NCBI GenBank assembly: GCA_943736015.1
Contig: OX031062.1
Coordinates: 59,570,962-59,634,961, forward strand
DNA from: Tridacna crocea
Taxonomy: Eukaryota; Mollusca; Bivalvia; Cardiida; Cardiidae
DNA length: 64,000 bases
Direction: 5' to 3'
Shown here piece by piece: positions 9,605 to 24,600 of this stretch. The position numbers and the translations under genes were made by a program. Numbering within the stretch: position 1 is the first letter of the stretch; every line of letters starts with the position of its first letter. A model generated the notes under the pieces. It saw only the letters and a list, made by a program, of their open reading frames with translations, was not told the origin of the DNA and made no database searches.

Positions 9605-12600
9605 GTAAGCTGTCATTATTTTCCACCCACTTTAATTCTTAACCAAACTGAAAAATACTGGGCTGGTCTATGCTGAAAGTACAGTCTTGTATTTGCAGAT
9701 GAAAAATTTCAACCCATTACCACAAATCCCTACGTTTGATGACCCTGAGAAAGAAGCCTTCTGAAAACATTGTGGGAAAAGGAGAAAATGCTGATAACCA
9801 GCATTTTCTCCTTTTCCCACAATGTTTTCTTCCCTTCCCAAAACAGTTTTCAATTTTCCTGTCACTTTTGTCATCTACAAATGCTTTCAGTTTGGACCAG
9901 CTTAAAATTTTGTCTTTGGTAAAGAGTTAACTCTTTATCACACAATTCAACGACCCTGAGAAAGAAGCCTTTTGAAATCATTGTGGGAAAAGGAGAAAAT
10001 GCTGGTAACCAGCATTTTCTCCTTTTCTCATAATGTTTTATTCCCTCTCTAAAACAAATTACAATTCTTTACTCAGATTTATTTTGTCATGTGCAAACGC
10101 ATTCAATTTGGACCAGTCTAAAATTTTGTTTTTTTTGGTAAAGACTTAAGTACTGCAGCTTACATGACTTTTGCTTAAATGGTAGAACACATTTGGGGTA
10201 AAAGAGGCATTGCTGGCTACCATTATTTTGTTCTTTTTTTGCTTGAAGGTTGTTAAAACTTGGGATTGTGTCAAAAAGGGTCAGTAAGAGAGATGTTTTT
10301 CATGAACTAGTTTAAGTTTAAAGTCTAGTTCCAAGGTTGGTGTCCGTGGCTATGAGGTAGAGCGTTGGCCTTATAACCATGATATCCCGAGTTCAATACC
10401 TGGGATCGGGTGTCAACTTTGGGATTTTTCATTGGCCCACACGTTCAGCGTAAGTACTGGTGTAGTTTCCAGGAAGCAGAATTGAGAAAGATTAGTAGAA
10501 GTTGTTAGAACTTGTTTCTCAATCTATGTAAAATAAATATGTTTAAACTAAGGTTGGTCGTCTGATTGGCAGAGATAAAACGTCTATCATTTTCTCCTTT
10601 GCCTACAATATTTTCAAAACTTCTTCCTCAGGGTCATTAAAACTTGGTATTGTGTGGTAACAGCTTTGATCTATTTTCAGTCACACAGCCTCCGACCATG
10701 ACACGTGATATGCAGCCCAAATCTCTCATCTACTTCGATGTTGAAGGGTCACAAGCTGTAATACTTCATTGTTCAGCCTATGGGTCTCAACCTATAAGGT
10801 ATGCATATAAATTGGTGATTTTGTATGACAGTGTGCTAAAGGTAATTGCACTTGTATGGGAATATATTGTGTTGAACGAGTTCTTTTGGCAGTGTTGCCA
10901 GAGCTTGCAAGGGCAACTACGCCAAAAGAACGAGTTCATCACAGTATATTCCCATACAAGTGCAATAACCTTTTTATTATATACATGTACTTTAATATTG
11001 TTTACATAATTTCCCTGTGATTTAACAGTATTTTTATTGAATTTGTTGATATATCTTTTTAAGAACAGTCTTGTTCATCCAAAAAGTGAGGAGAAATTTG
11101 TTTCGTCACCACACCTTACTTTCGCGGAATTTTGAGTTTTGGTTTTTGAAGACGTCACTGTTGCTAATGATATGTAAACAAAGAAGATGACGACTGAGGA
11201 TCTTTTATCATTGTTCAATAATTTCTTTATGACTAAACTATCAACACAACATCCAAAATGGCAGCATTGATCAAGATTAACATCAAGATGTAGGTTTTAG
11301 CCAGTATTGTTAAGGTTTCAGTGCCCATTGACGTCGGTTTTCATTGAATTGGGGCACTCAGAAGGGAAATTCTACCTCGTCAGCACTCTAAATCTTTTGA
11401 ACCAAAAAAAACAGAAAAAACTCACTTAACAAATGTTGGAATGGTAAAACTATGCACTTTAATACATTCCTTTTATCGGCTGTGGTGAATCATGTTGCCA
11501 CCGTGCTGAGGTGGCGACATGATTGACCACAGCCTTGAACAAGTTTCCAAGTCCCCTGCCATCTGACCATAGAACTGATATTGTACAAGTCTAACAATGA
11601 AATGTTCTGTCTTCGTTTGCATTCTCTTCTCTCATTCTGTATGACCAGCTTTATCTTCCACTACAATCACCTTATGTATCTCTACCCCCTTCTTCACTCC
11701 AGATAAAGTTTTCCAACTGCCCCAACTATTATTCTCCAAGTATACAAGCTTATTAACCCTTTACCATACAATCTTGACATTTAACGACCCTGAGATAAAG
11801 GCCTTTTGAAAACATTGTGGGAAAAGGAGAAAATGCTGGTAACCAGCATTTTCTCCTTATCCCACAATGTTTTCTGCCCTGCTTGAAACAAATTTCAATT
11901 TTTGAATTACGTTTAACTTGTTGTCTGCATGTGTTTTCAATGGACCAGTTTAAAATCTTATCGTTTGGGAAAGGGTTAAGCTACTTTAACCCTTTACCAA
12001 ACGTAAAAACCAGGGAATGTTTGGTAAAGGGTTAAATGATGATTTCAGTCTTTCATTGGATAGAAAACATTGTGGGAAAACGAGAAAATATCAGCAATTT
12101 CTCCTTTCGCATTGTTTTCAAAAATGTCCTGAAAGGTCTTTGAAACTGGAGATTGTATGGTAAAGGGTGAAAAGTTTCAGAAGGAAATGACTATAGCTGA
12201 AGTGAAAATATTTTTCAGCTTCGAGTGGACCAAAAATGGAATGAAACTGAATGTCAATGATGAGATGTATGTTTCCAACAATATCACAGAAGAACCTAGG
12301 ATAGTGTACTCTGATTTAAAATCTGGCACCATACACATATCTGATATGGTAGAAGAAGATGCAGGTTTCTATCAATGTATTGCAAAAAACAGTTATGGAA
12401 CATCCATGTCAAAAATGGTCCGTTTAGAAAAGACTACTAAAAAGATTTTCGAAACCACTGGAAGTCAGCGTTATTCTAAGCTCCCAGGACACAGGCTGGT
12501 CATGAACTGTAATCCGCCCAAAAATAATCCCCCGGGGAAGCTGAAGTGGGTGCTGTATGATGCGAACAGAGATGAGAAAGAATCAGTGGTGCTAGATGAC

Positions 12601-15600
12601 AGGAGAGCAATGGATAGTGAAGGTTGGATTCTTTAACTCTTTACCAAACAATCCCTGGTTTTCACGACCCTGAGGTAGAGGCCTTTTGAAAACATTGTGG
12701 GAAAAGGAGAAAATGCTGGTAACCAGCATTTTCTCCTTTTCCCCCAATGTTGTCTACCCTGCTGGAAACAAATTTAAATCATTGAGTAATGTTTATTTTG
12801 TTGTCTGTATGTGCTTTGAATTTGGACAAGTCTAAAATTTTGTCATTTGGGTAAGGGGTAACTCTTTTCCATACAACAAAATTTCAGCATGTTGAAATTG
12901 AAAGCATTTGCAGACGACAAACTAATGGTGACTCAAATGACAAGAGTAATCCTTGTTAGGTTGGAAAATGATGTGGAAAAGGGAAAAAATGCTGGTTACC
13001 AGCATTTCCTCCTTTTCCAACGTTTTCCTAAACCTTCTTCATCTTCAGTAGAGTCATTAAAATTGTAATCGTTTGGTAAGAGGTTAAAACTTTATGGGAT
13101 GGATTTTAGATTTTTGTATATTAACCCATTACCACACAATCTCTACCTTTGACGACCCTGAGAAAGGAGCCTTAAGAAAACATTGTGCGAAAAGGAGAAA
13201 ATTCTGGTAACCAGTATTTTCTACTTTTCCCACAATGTTTTCTATCCTTCACAAAACAAGTTTCAAATTTTCAGTTACTTTTGTTTTGTCATCTGCAAAT
13301 GTTTTTGATTTGGACAAGGCTAAAATATTGTTGTTTGCTAATAAGATAAAAAAAAAATTAGCAGAAGACAGAATGAGCCAAGCTCTGGCAAAAGGGGACT
13401 TAATGTATCTAGGACTTTGCGGTAAACTTTGTGATTGACTGCTCTGATCCCATGCGTTAACGACCTTGAGGAAGAGACTATTTGATAACATTGTGGGAAA
13501 AAAGGTGAAAATGCTGGTGACCAGCATTTTCTCCTGTTTTTCCAACAGTGTTCTCTACCCTATGAAAGACACAAATCATCATTTGACCTATGTTTATTCT
13601 GTCATCTGTAGATGTTTTCAATTTGGTTGAGTTAACCCATTACCACACAATCCCTACTTTTGACGCCCCTGAGAAAGAAGCCTTTTGAAAACACTGTAGG
13701 AAAAGGAGAAAATGCTGGTAATCAGCATTTTCTCCTTTTCCCACAGTGTTTTCTACCCTTCCCAGATCAAATTTCAATGTTTCAGTCACCTTTATTTTAT
13801 CGTCTGCAAATGCTTTCAATTTGAACCAGTCTAAAATTTTGTTATGTGGTAATGGGTTAAATTTTTTTGTTATTTCCAGGTAACTTGTATTTTGCCAATG
13901 TGAAAGAAAGTGACAAGAGTGTAAATGGCACATATGTTTGTGAACTGTATATCAAGGAACTTGGCATGTCTCTAGAGGGTGCTTACTCTGTGATCGATGT
14001 CAAATCAGGTACGGTTTATCATTTTACTACACAATTCTAAGTTTTAACAACCCCAAAAGAAACGGACTTTTGAAAACATTGTGGTAACCAGCCTTTGCTC
14101 TTTTTTCCCACAATGTTTGCTACCCTTTCCAAATAAAAAAAAAATATTTTGTGTACAATATTAAAAAATTTTGGTTTGTTGTCTGCAAATACTTTCTATT
14201 TTGACCAGTCTAAAATTTTGTTGTGCTGTAAAGAGTTAACTCTTTACCAAATGACAAAATTTTACATTCCACCAAATTGAAAGCACTTGCAGACAAAAAA
14301 TTAAATGTTGCTCAAAATTTATTTCTTTCTCTCAGATGATGGTAAACATTGTGGGTAAAGCAGAAAATGCTAGTTACCAGCAACTAGCTTTTTTAGCTCA
14401 CCTGAGCACAACATGCTCAAGGGGAGCTTTTAGGATCACCTGTCGTCCGTCGTCTGTCGTGCGTCGTCAACAATTCTTTAAACATCAACTCCTCCTAAAC
14501 CGCTGGGCCAATTTGGACCAAACTTGGCTGGAATGTTCCTTGGGAGGTCCTCTTTAATAACTTCACAGAATTTGATCCCGTCAAAAACTCTGGTTGCCAT
14601 AGCAACCAAATGGAATTTCCTAAGAAATTCTTTAAAAATCTTCTTCTCTGAAACCGCTGGCCAGATTTTAAAATAATTTCACAGAGATGTTCCTTGGGTG
14701 ACCCTTTTCAAAAAATTTTAGTAAAATTTTGATCCATCGAGAAACATGGCTCTGGTAAATGGGGGCTTCTTGCACTATACAGAAATGAAGAAATTCTTAA
14801 AAGTTTTTCTTCTCTGAAACCGCTGGTCAGATTTTGAAATAATTTCTCAGGGATGTTCTTTGGGCGACCCTTTGACTAATGACTTAGAGACAGATTTTGA
14901 AAGCATTGTGGAAAAAGGAGAAAATGCTGGTAACAAGCATTTTTCTTCTTTTCCACTCTGTTTCCTACAAATTCCATGTTTTAACTCTTTACCAAACTAT
15001 CCCTGGTGTTTATGACCCTGAGGTAGAAGCCTTTTGAAAATATTGTGAGAAAAGAAGAAAATGTTGGTAACCAGCATTTTCTCCCTTTCCCACAATGTTT
15101 ATTTTGTTATCTGAAACTGCATTCAACTTGGATCAGTCTAAAATTCTGTTGTTTGGTAAAGAATTAACCCATTACCACACAATCCCTGGTGTTTACGATC
15201 CTGAGGTAGAAGCCTTTTGAAAACATTGTGAGAAAAGGAGAAAATGTCGGTAACCTGCATTCTGTCCCTTTCCCACGATGTTTTCTACCCTGCTGGAAAC
15301 AAATTTTAATTTTTGAGTTATGTTTATTTTGTCATCTGCAACTGCTTTCGACTTGGACCAGTCTAAAATTCTGTTGTTTGGTAAAGAATTAAATAACATT
15401 TTATTTGTCATCTGCTACGGCTTTCTATTTGGACATGGCTAAAATTTTGTAATTTTGTAAAACTACCCTTTGTGAACAAATTTAATTTTTGAGGCACATT
15501 TATTTTGTCATCTTCAAATGCTTTGAATTTTAAGTAGGTCTAAAACTTGTGTCAGTTGATTAAGACTTCATGTAGAAAATAAAGTACAGATTTTCCTCTT

Positions 15601-18600
15601 TATGTTTATGGCAGACACACAGATGACCCAGTTTCCATCAGAACTCTGGTATTCCTCCGATGAACGTGTGACAGCCCTAAAAGGAGAAAAAGTGTCCTTC
15701 CAGTGTATCTTTTCTGGAAAGTAAGTGTTTGTTATTTATTTATATCTAATTGAAATTTAAATCCTGACTCTGACAAAAAAAACTTTGGAAAACATTGTGG
15801 GCGAAAGAGAAAATGTTAGTAACTAGTATTTTCTCTGTACTTCACATTGTTTCCAAACGTTTCAAAGACATTTACCATTATTCTCGCTTCTTTCAACTTG
15901 CTGGAAACCAGCATTGTCTCCTTTTTCCACACTGTTTTCTGCCTTTTAACTCATTACCAAACAACAAAATTTTAGGTTTGTCCAAATCAAAAGCATTTGC
16001 AGACGACAAAATAAAAGTGACTGAAAATTTGAAATTTGTTTTGTGAAAGGTAGAACACATTGTGGGAAAAGAAAAAATGCTGGTTACCAGCATTTTCTCC
16101 TTTTCCCACAAGGTTTCCTAAAGGCTTCTTTCTCGGGCTTAAAAGTAAGGATTGTGTGGTAATGGGTTAAAAGACAGATCCTATCATATGAGCCTATGAA
16201 CCAACTTAAGGTTGTAGACCTGTAACACTTCTAGTGCAGCATTGAATTAAAATTTCTTGATAGTTGATGCCTATGGATACATACATATATAATACTTTTG
16301 CACATTTTAACTGGCCAGAAATTCATTTGATGTCTATTTTGAAATTATTTGTTGATACTTTTGTAAGTTTCCAGAAATGGGAGGTAATTATTGTTTCCCT
16401 TTGTAATGAGAATATAGTAGTTTTAGATGTATAAATGATAATTCTAAGAAGGAAAAAAAAATAGGAAAATGTGGCTTGGTTATAGTAGTACAATAATACT
16501 CATTTTTAACCATAGCAGATTTTGTTGGGTAATATTAATGTGGAAATAGCTGTTTTCTATTATGGGTCCACTACCTTAAGTCTTTACCAAACGACAAAAT
16601 TTTAGACTGGTCCAAATTGAATGCATTTGCAGACGACATAATAGACAAGGCTCAAAAATTGAAATTTGTTTTGAGAAGGGTAGAAATCATTGTGGGAAAA
16701 GGAGAAAATGCTGTTTACCAGCATTTTCTCCTTTTCCCCACATTGTTTTCAAAAGGCTTCTTTCCCAGGGGTGTTAAAAGTCGAAATTGTGTGGTAAGGA
16801 GTTAACCCTTTACTCCATAGATACTCATTTCAACGCTTTGCTTGTAGGAGCCTTTGGAAAACAATGTGGAAAAAGGTGAAATTGCTCGTGACGAGCAATT
16901 TCACCTTTTGCCACGATGTTTTCTATGCTATCGAAAGGTGTCATATACACATAAGACACAGCTTCATCCTTGCTGTTATTTATTCTCAATTAGAGATACC
17001 ATAGAAATGCCCTATGGGGTAAAGGGTTAAGGTGTATGTCTTCAAATGCTTTCAATTTGGACTTGTCTGTATTGTTGTCTGGTGAAGAGTTAAGTTGGGC
17101 TGAAATGTTTGGAATTGTGTTTGAAAGGGTGGAAAATATATAATATGGGAAAAGGAGATATTGCTGGCTATCATCATCTCCTCTATTTCTCTCATGGTCC
17201 TCTAAAGCCTTCTTCCACAAAGTCGTAAAAACTTTAAAAAGTGTGATAAAGGGTTAACTTTTTACCACACAACAGTATTTTAAACTTTGCCAAAATAAAA
17301 GTATGGCAGACAAAAAATTAAATGTTGCTTAAATTATTGGAATTGTTACTGAAAGGTTAGAAAACATTGTGGGAAAAGAGAAAATGCTGTTACCAGCATT
17401 TTCTCCTTTTCCAAAAATGTTTTTTAAAGTCCAATATCCAAGGATTGTTGTTACAGGAGACCGCTCCTTCCTGCATGGCATTGTCCCGATTTAAATACAA
17501 TACCGGACTACTGCGTCAGGGAGATATCTCTTTGGCTCAGGTAAGGCCTTTTGTCCAGGAGTTCTGGGGTTCGAATTCTGCCCAGTCCTTTATTTCTGCC
17601 GTGCATTTATTCATTTGTTTCTTTGTTACAGACTTTGTTCATAAGATTGTTAAAACACTGAATTGTGTGGTAAAGGGTTTCAGAACTCAATTTCCAAAAT
17701 CATTTAGTGAGTTGTGAAAAGTTTTCATTGCTAACAGCATTTGATTTACTATAAAATGGTTTCAGACTTTCATATTCCTATTTTTACAAAGCTGTAGAAA
17801 TTTTTCATGGTGAATTTGATTTATAACATAATAGTTTTAACTCTTTACCACACAATCCTAACTTTTGACGACTCTGAGAAAGAAGCTTTTTGAAAACATT
17901 ATGGAAAAAGGAGAAAATGCTGGTAACCAGCATTTTCTTCTTTTTCCACAATGTTTTCTACCCTTCACAAAAGTCGTCTGCAAATGCTTTCAGTTTGGAC
18001 CAATGTAAATTTTTGTCGTTTGGTAAAGAGTTAAATGTTTGTTTTCCCTTTTCAGTCCAACACCACAAATAACTTGGGTCAGAATAAATGGTAAATTAGA
18101 GCAAGAAAGAATGGAGCAAAAATGGCAGAAACTCACCATTTACAATGTACAGTACAAAGACGCAGGCGTGTACGAATGTCGGGGTGAAAATTCTATTGTC
18201 ACCCGTGCCCAGACCAGGAAATTTCGGCTAGAAGTAGAATGTGAGTATCTGAGTTTTGTTGATCTAGATTCTGTCAGCTTATATTCAGATAGAATAGAAT
18301 TTTCTTATAAATGAATAGAAATAGGAGATTTTTTCCAAAACAGTCAAGACTAATCTCTAACATGTGTAGATTATTATGTGATATTCTTCTAAATGAGAAA
18401 TGCTATGGAAGAACACCACTACACATACTGTATCAAATTTACATTGTTCCAATTAACTCATTGCTAAATGACAAAATTTTTGGCTTGTCCAAATCGAAAG
18501 CATTTGCAGACGACAAAATAAAAGTGACTGAAAATTTGAAATTTGTTTTGTAAAGGGTAGAAAACATTGTGGGAAATGGAGAAAATGCTGGTTAACCAGC

Positions 18601-21600
18601 ATTTTCTCCTTTTCCCACTATGTATTCTAAAGGTTTCTTTCTCAGGGTTGTCAAAAGAAGGGATTAAGTGGTAATGGGTTTATGTTATTGTATCTTTTTA
18701 TCTTTTGCAGATGATTTTATAGCCCTAGCAAACGACAATCATTTTTCCATTTCTTTTTTGACCCAGTGTAAAAAGTGATTTTATGAATATTCAAATAACA
18801 ACAATTGTTTATTTCAACATAAAAGTTGCACTTACTACAGTATTTCAAAGTGGCACAAACTTATTCTCATTAACCCCTACCACACAATAACGACTTTTGA
18901 GGACTCTGAGGTAGAAGCCTTTTGAAAGCACTGTGGGAAAAGGAGAAAATGCTGGTTACCTGCATTTTCTCCTTTTCCCACAATGTTTTCTACCCTTTCC
19001 AAATCAAATTTCAATTTTTGATTTAAATTTATTTTGTTGTCTGCAAATGCTTTCAATTTGGACTTGGCCAAAATTTTGAAGGTTGGTAAAAAGTTAAAAA
19101 ACCATCCCATTACTTTAGCTACTTTTAATTTGTGATATGCAAATGTCTTCAGTTATTCAATTACATATTATATGTAAAAAATGATAATTTGTATCCTAGT
19201 TTAGACATTTCTTTCTATTAACTTCTTCAGCTAAACCAAGGTGGATTGCGAAGCCAAAGAAAGTAGACGCTGGTGTGGAAGAGAGTGCCACATTCAAGTG
19301 TGAGGCCGAGGGAAGACCAGAGCCTAAAATACAATGGTTGATAAATGGTCAACCCATTGGAAGTAAACCTATTTTTTAGTCTACTTTTCTTATGATCTAC
19401 TAACTTTTATAACCCATTACCACACAATCCCTACTTTTGATGACCCTGAGAAGGAAGCCTTTTGAAAACATTGTAGGAAATGGAGAAAATGCTGGTAACC
19501 AGCATTTTCTCCTTTTCCTACAATGTTTTCTACCCGTCTCAAAACAAGTTTTATTTTTTGAGTCATTTTTAACTCCTTACCACACGATAAAAATTAGACT
19601 GGTCCAAATTGAAAGCATTTGCAGACGACAAAATAAAGGTGACTAAAAAATAGAAATTTGTTCTGGGAAGGGTGGAAAACACCGTGGGAAAAGGAGAAAA
19701 TGCTGGTTACCAGCATTTTCTCCTTTTCCCATGGTGTTTTCAAAAGGCTTCTTTCTTAGGGGCGTCAAAAGTAGGGATTGTGTGGTAATGGGTTAATTTA
19801 TCGTCTGCAAATGCTTTCAGTTTGGACAAGCCTAAAATATTGTCGTTTGGTAATGAGATAATGTTGAATAAAAGTGATGAATAGGACTTTTTCTTCCTTG
19901 AAAGAAGTTTAACTCTTTACCACACAATCCAGACTTTTAATGACCACCCAAGGAAGTAGCCTTTTGAAAACATTGTGGGAAAAGGAGAAAATGCCGGTAA
20001 CCAGCATTTTCTCCTTTTCCCATAATGTTTTCTACCCTACTATAGACAGAAATCATTTGGGTTACATTCAATTTGTCGTCTGCAAATGTTTTCAATTTGG
20101 ACCAGTCTAAAATTCTGTCATTTGGTAAAGAGTTAACTGAGATGATTGTGTGCCTAGTTATTACAAAAATATTTATCTGACACTGTAGATTTAAAATCTA
20201 ATCTTAATTTATACTTATGGCAAAATATGATTTTTTTACATACAACTTCCTTACCCACAGACCTGGTATGGATACGAACATATGAGAAAAGTAAAGGAGC
20301 AGTTGCTTTAAACAAGTGATGATCAATTCTATATCCCAAGATTATTTCCCTAGTGTTTAAAATCGTGTTTGTCATTTTTCTTTAACCCTTTACAACATAA
20401 TCCTGATCTTTAATGATCTTAGTGAAGAGTGCTTTGAAAACATTGTGAGAAATGGAGAAAGTGCTGTTTACCAACATTTCTTTCTCTTCTCAAAATATTT
20501 TCTACCCTTTTACAGGTAAATCTCACAATTATGGCTAAATGTAGTTTGTCCTCTGCAAATGCTGTTAATTCGGGTTTGTCCAGAATTTTGTTCTTTTGTA
20601 ATAAATGATATTATTGTCTGATTTATAATTTTGAATGCTTTTACTTGTTATCTGGTAAAGTGGTTGGTATAATTATGGATTTTTTGCCCAGAATACTCTA
20701 AGGTGTTGGCAATTATAGATCTTTTCAACGCAGTTCTATGAATGAAGCCTTTTAAAAATATTGTGGAAAAAAAAGGAAATGCTGGTAACCAGCATCTTCT
20801 ACTGTTCCATGAATAGTTTCAATCCTTTTTACCCTTTACCAAACAATGATGACCTTGAGGAAGAAGCCGTTTGAAAACATTGTTGGAAAAGGAGAAAATG
20901 CTGGTAACCAGCATTTTCTTCTTTTCCCGCAATCTTATCTACCCTTCCCATCCCGAATGTCAACTTTTGAGTTACATTATTTTTTTCGATCGCAAATGCT
21001 TCCCATTTGGACCAGTCTAAAGTTTAGTTGTGTGGTAAAAAGCTGAAGACAAACTATTGATAGCAATGTAGTCCTGTTGAAATTACTAGCAAATGTACTC
21101 TGTATGATTATCTTTTACTAGATTTAACTCTGAATAAAAGAAGACAACTGTCAGGGGACAGCAGCAGGTTGCAGTTTTTCAATCTGAGCAGGGACGATGC
21201 ACAAGTTGTCCAGTGTAATGCGTCTAATTCTCATGGATACCTTTGGGCTGATGTGCCTCTGAGTATTCTAGGTACTTTGATTTTTTTTTTCCAGTACTGT
21301 ATACTCTCTATGGAGAAGGTGAAATTACAACATGGCATTTTACCATTTTGTGGTAGATCCTATTTTGCGCTATTCTATTGTCATTTACTACAAAATCTCT
21401 AATCTGGCTGTAAATTTTATTGGGCTAAGTTTATAATCACAGAACATAAGTCATCTTTGTGAGGTTTTTGCAATGATTGTTACAATCTTGTCAAAAAGAA
21501 ATAACCAGGTTCTCTACCTGCTCATGCAAAGATAAGTAAAAAAATGAAAAAAAATTATTAACTCTTTAGCACTCGATTGTGTGGTGTCCTTGGCTGTGAG

Positions 21601-24600
21601 GTAGAGCGTCAGCCTTGTAAGGTCCTGAGTTCGAGACCCAGGAGCGCGTGTCAACTTTGGGATTTTTCATTGGTCCACACATTCGGTGCGAGTACTGGTG
21701 TATTTCCCAGGAACCAGAATCAAGAGAGATTATTGTAAGATGTTAGAACTTGTTTCTGAATCGATGTAAAATAAATAAGTTTAAACTTAAACCACTCAAT
21801 CCTGACTTTTTACAACCCTGAGAAAGAGGCCTTCTGAAAACATTGTGGGAAAAAGAGAAAATGCTGGTAACCAGCATTTTCTTCTTTTCCTACAATGTTT
21901 TCTACCCTTCCCAAAACGAATTTTTATTTAGAGCCACATTTATTTTGTCATCTGAAAATGCTTATAATTTGGACAAGTCTACAATTTTGTCATTTGAGTT
22001 AATCTATGAAGCACAGGTATTAAAGATGTCACATATAGATCTAGGGTGGTCTTTTTTATTCATACACCATTATTTTCTCACTCTTTATCACATAGTGCAA
22101 AGTTTTAACAGCCCTGAACAAAAAGCCTTATGAAAAAATTGTAGGAAAACAAGAAAATGCTGGAAACCAGCATTTTCTCCTTTTTGAACAATGTTTTCTG
22201 CTATATTCACCCTTTCCCAAACAATCCCTGGTTTTTACAGGTCTGGAATAGTAGCCTTTTGAAAACATTAAGGGAAAAGGAGAAAATGCTGATAACCAGC
22301 ATTTTGTCCTTTTCCCACAATGTCTTCTACCCTATCATAGACGGAAATCAGCAAGAGTTGAATTGTCGTCTGCAAATGCTTTCAATTTAGTCTAGTCCAA
22401 AAATTTGTCGTTTGGGAAAGGGTTAACCCTTTCCCAAACAAGCCCTGGTTTTTACGTGTCTGAAGTAAAAGTCTTTTGAAAACGCTGTGGGAAAAGGAGA
22501 AATTGCTCGTAACGAGCAATTTCTCCTTTTCCCACAGTGTTTTCTACCTTTTTTGAGAACTTTCTGCCTCCTTTTCCCACAGTGTTTTCTACCTTTTTTG
22601 AGAACTTTCTGCCATTTTCTTCAAATCTAAAATTGTTGTCTGCAAACTCTTTTGGTTTGGAAGGGTCCAAAATTTGTCGTTTGGGAAAGGGTTAAACAAA
22701 GATATAATCATTTGAGCGATGTTTAATTTTTTGTCTGCAAATGCTTACAGTTTAGTCGAGTCCAAAGTTTTGTTGTTTGGTACTGAGTTAACCTGATTAA
22801 TTTCCTGAGCATAATTTTGTGCTTTACTTTTTCATATAGCCTACAAACCAGAAATTAAAGCCCAGTTTACAGAGGTGAAGGTCGCAGCAGATAAGGATGC
22901 CCTGTTGCCCTGTCATATTGACGGAAAACCAACTCCCACTATCTACTGGAAAAGGGAAGGACTTAAAATGGAGGGACCTAGATATGTTATGGATCCAAAT
23001 GGAAATCTTAAAATAAAGGTATGTTTGTAAAAATAATACGAAAAAAAAATCATCAGCCAAGTTTACGATCACTATGTGGATCTTACCTTGGCTGATTGAG
23101 CCTGATTTCGAGATTCTTGCGATGCGCCCTCTATTGGATGCTGGTTATTACTCCCCTTTGCATCATGTTTCTAAAACCAAATGAACTATCGTTTTACGAA
23201 ACGCTTACGAAAACACATGAAGCGATAAGCAGACATCCACGTGGGTTTCTATGTTTTACCTTTTATTCGAAAGGTAGAGACCTTGTTCTATTTTTATCAA
23301 AGATGAAATGCTAGAGCTAGCTGCATCCAATGAAAAAGCGTATCAGGTGATCGTAAAAATCAAACTCGATCCGCCAAGGGTAGAGTAACGTAGTGAATCG
23401 TCGGCCTTGGCTTGCGAAGATTGTCTACTGGTGACCCAATCATCAAACAATGTTCAGCAATGAGTAAAGATTAAATCCTGTCGAAACAACTGTAATCAGA
23501 CCTTGAAAAGCTTGCCTGAGTTACAGACCAAGCTACACTTGGGTTTAACCTATTACCACACAATCCCTACTTTTGACAACCCTAAGAGAGAAGCCTATAG
23601 AAAACATTGTGGGAAAAGGAGAAAATGCTGGTAACCAGCATTTTCTCCTTTTTCCACAATGTTTTCTACCCTTCACAAAATGAATTTCAAACTTTCAGTC
23701 ACTTTTATTTTGTCGTCTGCAAATGCTTTCAATTTGAACCAGTCTGAAATTTTGTCGTGTGGTAATGGGTTAAGCATTGGCATGTTTACTAAAGGCATAA
23801 ACAAAGATGTTTACAGTTTAACCCTTTACCACACAGCAAAATGTTAGACCTATCCAAATTGAAAGCATTTGCAGACAACAATTTCAAATTGGCTCAAATG
23901 GTGCAATTTTGCCTTGATAGGGTAGAAAACATTGTGGGAAAAGGAGAAAATGCTGGTTACCAGCATTTTCTCCTTTTCCAACAATGTTTCAAAAAGGCTT
24001 CTTTCTCAGGGGCGTCAAAAGTAGGGATTGTGTGGTAATGGGTTAATATTTCTCTTACACAGGAGACAGTGCAGGATGACTCAGGAAGGTGGACATGTTT
24101 TGCTGAGAACAGATATGGTAAACTGAATTCCAGTGGAATACTGACTGTGAGAAGTAAGCTAATATCTAATATTATTTGCTTCAGTACCAGAGAAATGGTG
24201 CTTTTTTATACCCATGTGGGGAACATTTTTTTTAAACCCTTTACTCCATATATACTCATTTCTACGCATTGCTTGTAGGAGCCTTTGGAAAACAATGTGG
24301 CAAAAGGTGAAATTGCTCGTGACGAGCAATTTCACCTTTTGCCACAATGTTTTCTACACTACCAAAAGTGTGATAATACACAGAAGAAACGGCTTTATCC
24401 TTGCTGATATTTAGGGTCAGTTAGAGACACCATAGAAATGCCTTATTGGGTAAAGGGTTAACTCTTCACCACACAATCTGGGGTTTTGCGACCCTTGGAG
24501 AGAAGCCTATTGAAAACAGTGTGGGAAAAGGAGAAAATGCTGGTAACCAGCATTTTCTCCTTTTCATACAATATTTCCTACCCTGTTAAAGATAAATACC

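Noticed and set aside
12157-12218. Upstream extension of exon 3 to an ATG at 12157
   Set aside because: This part is MITE right end plus intron. The acceptor at 12218 gives the frame needed by exon 2.
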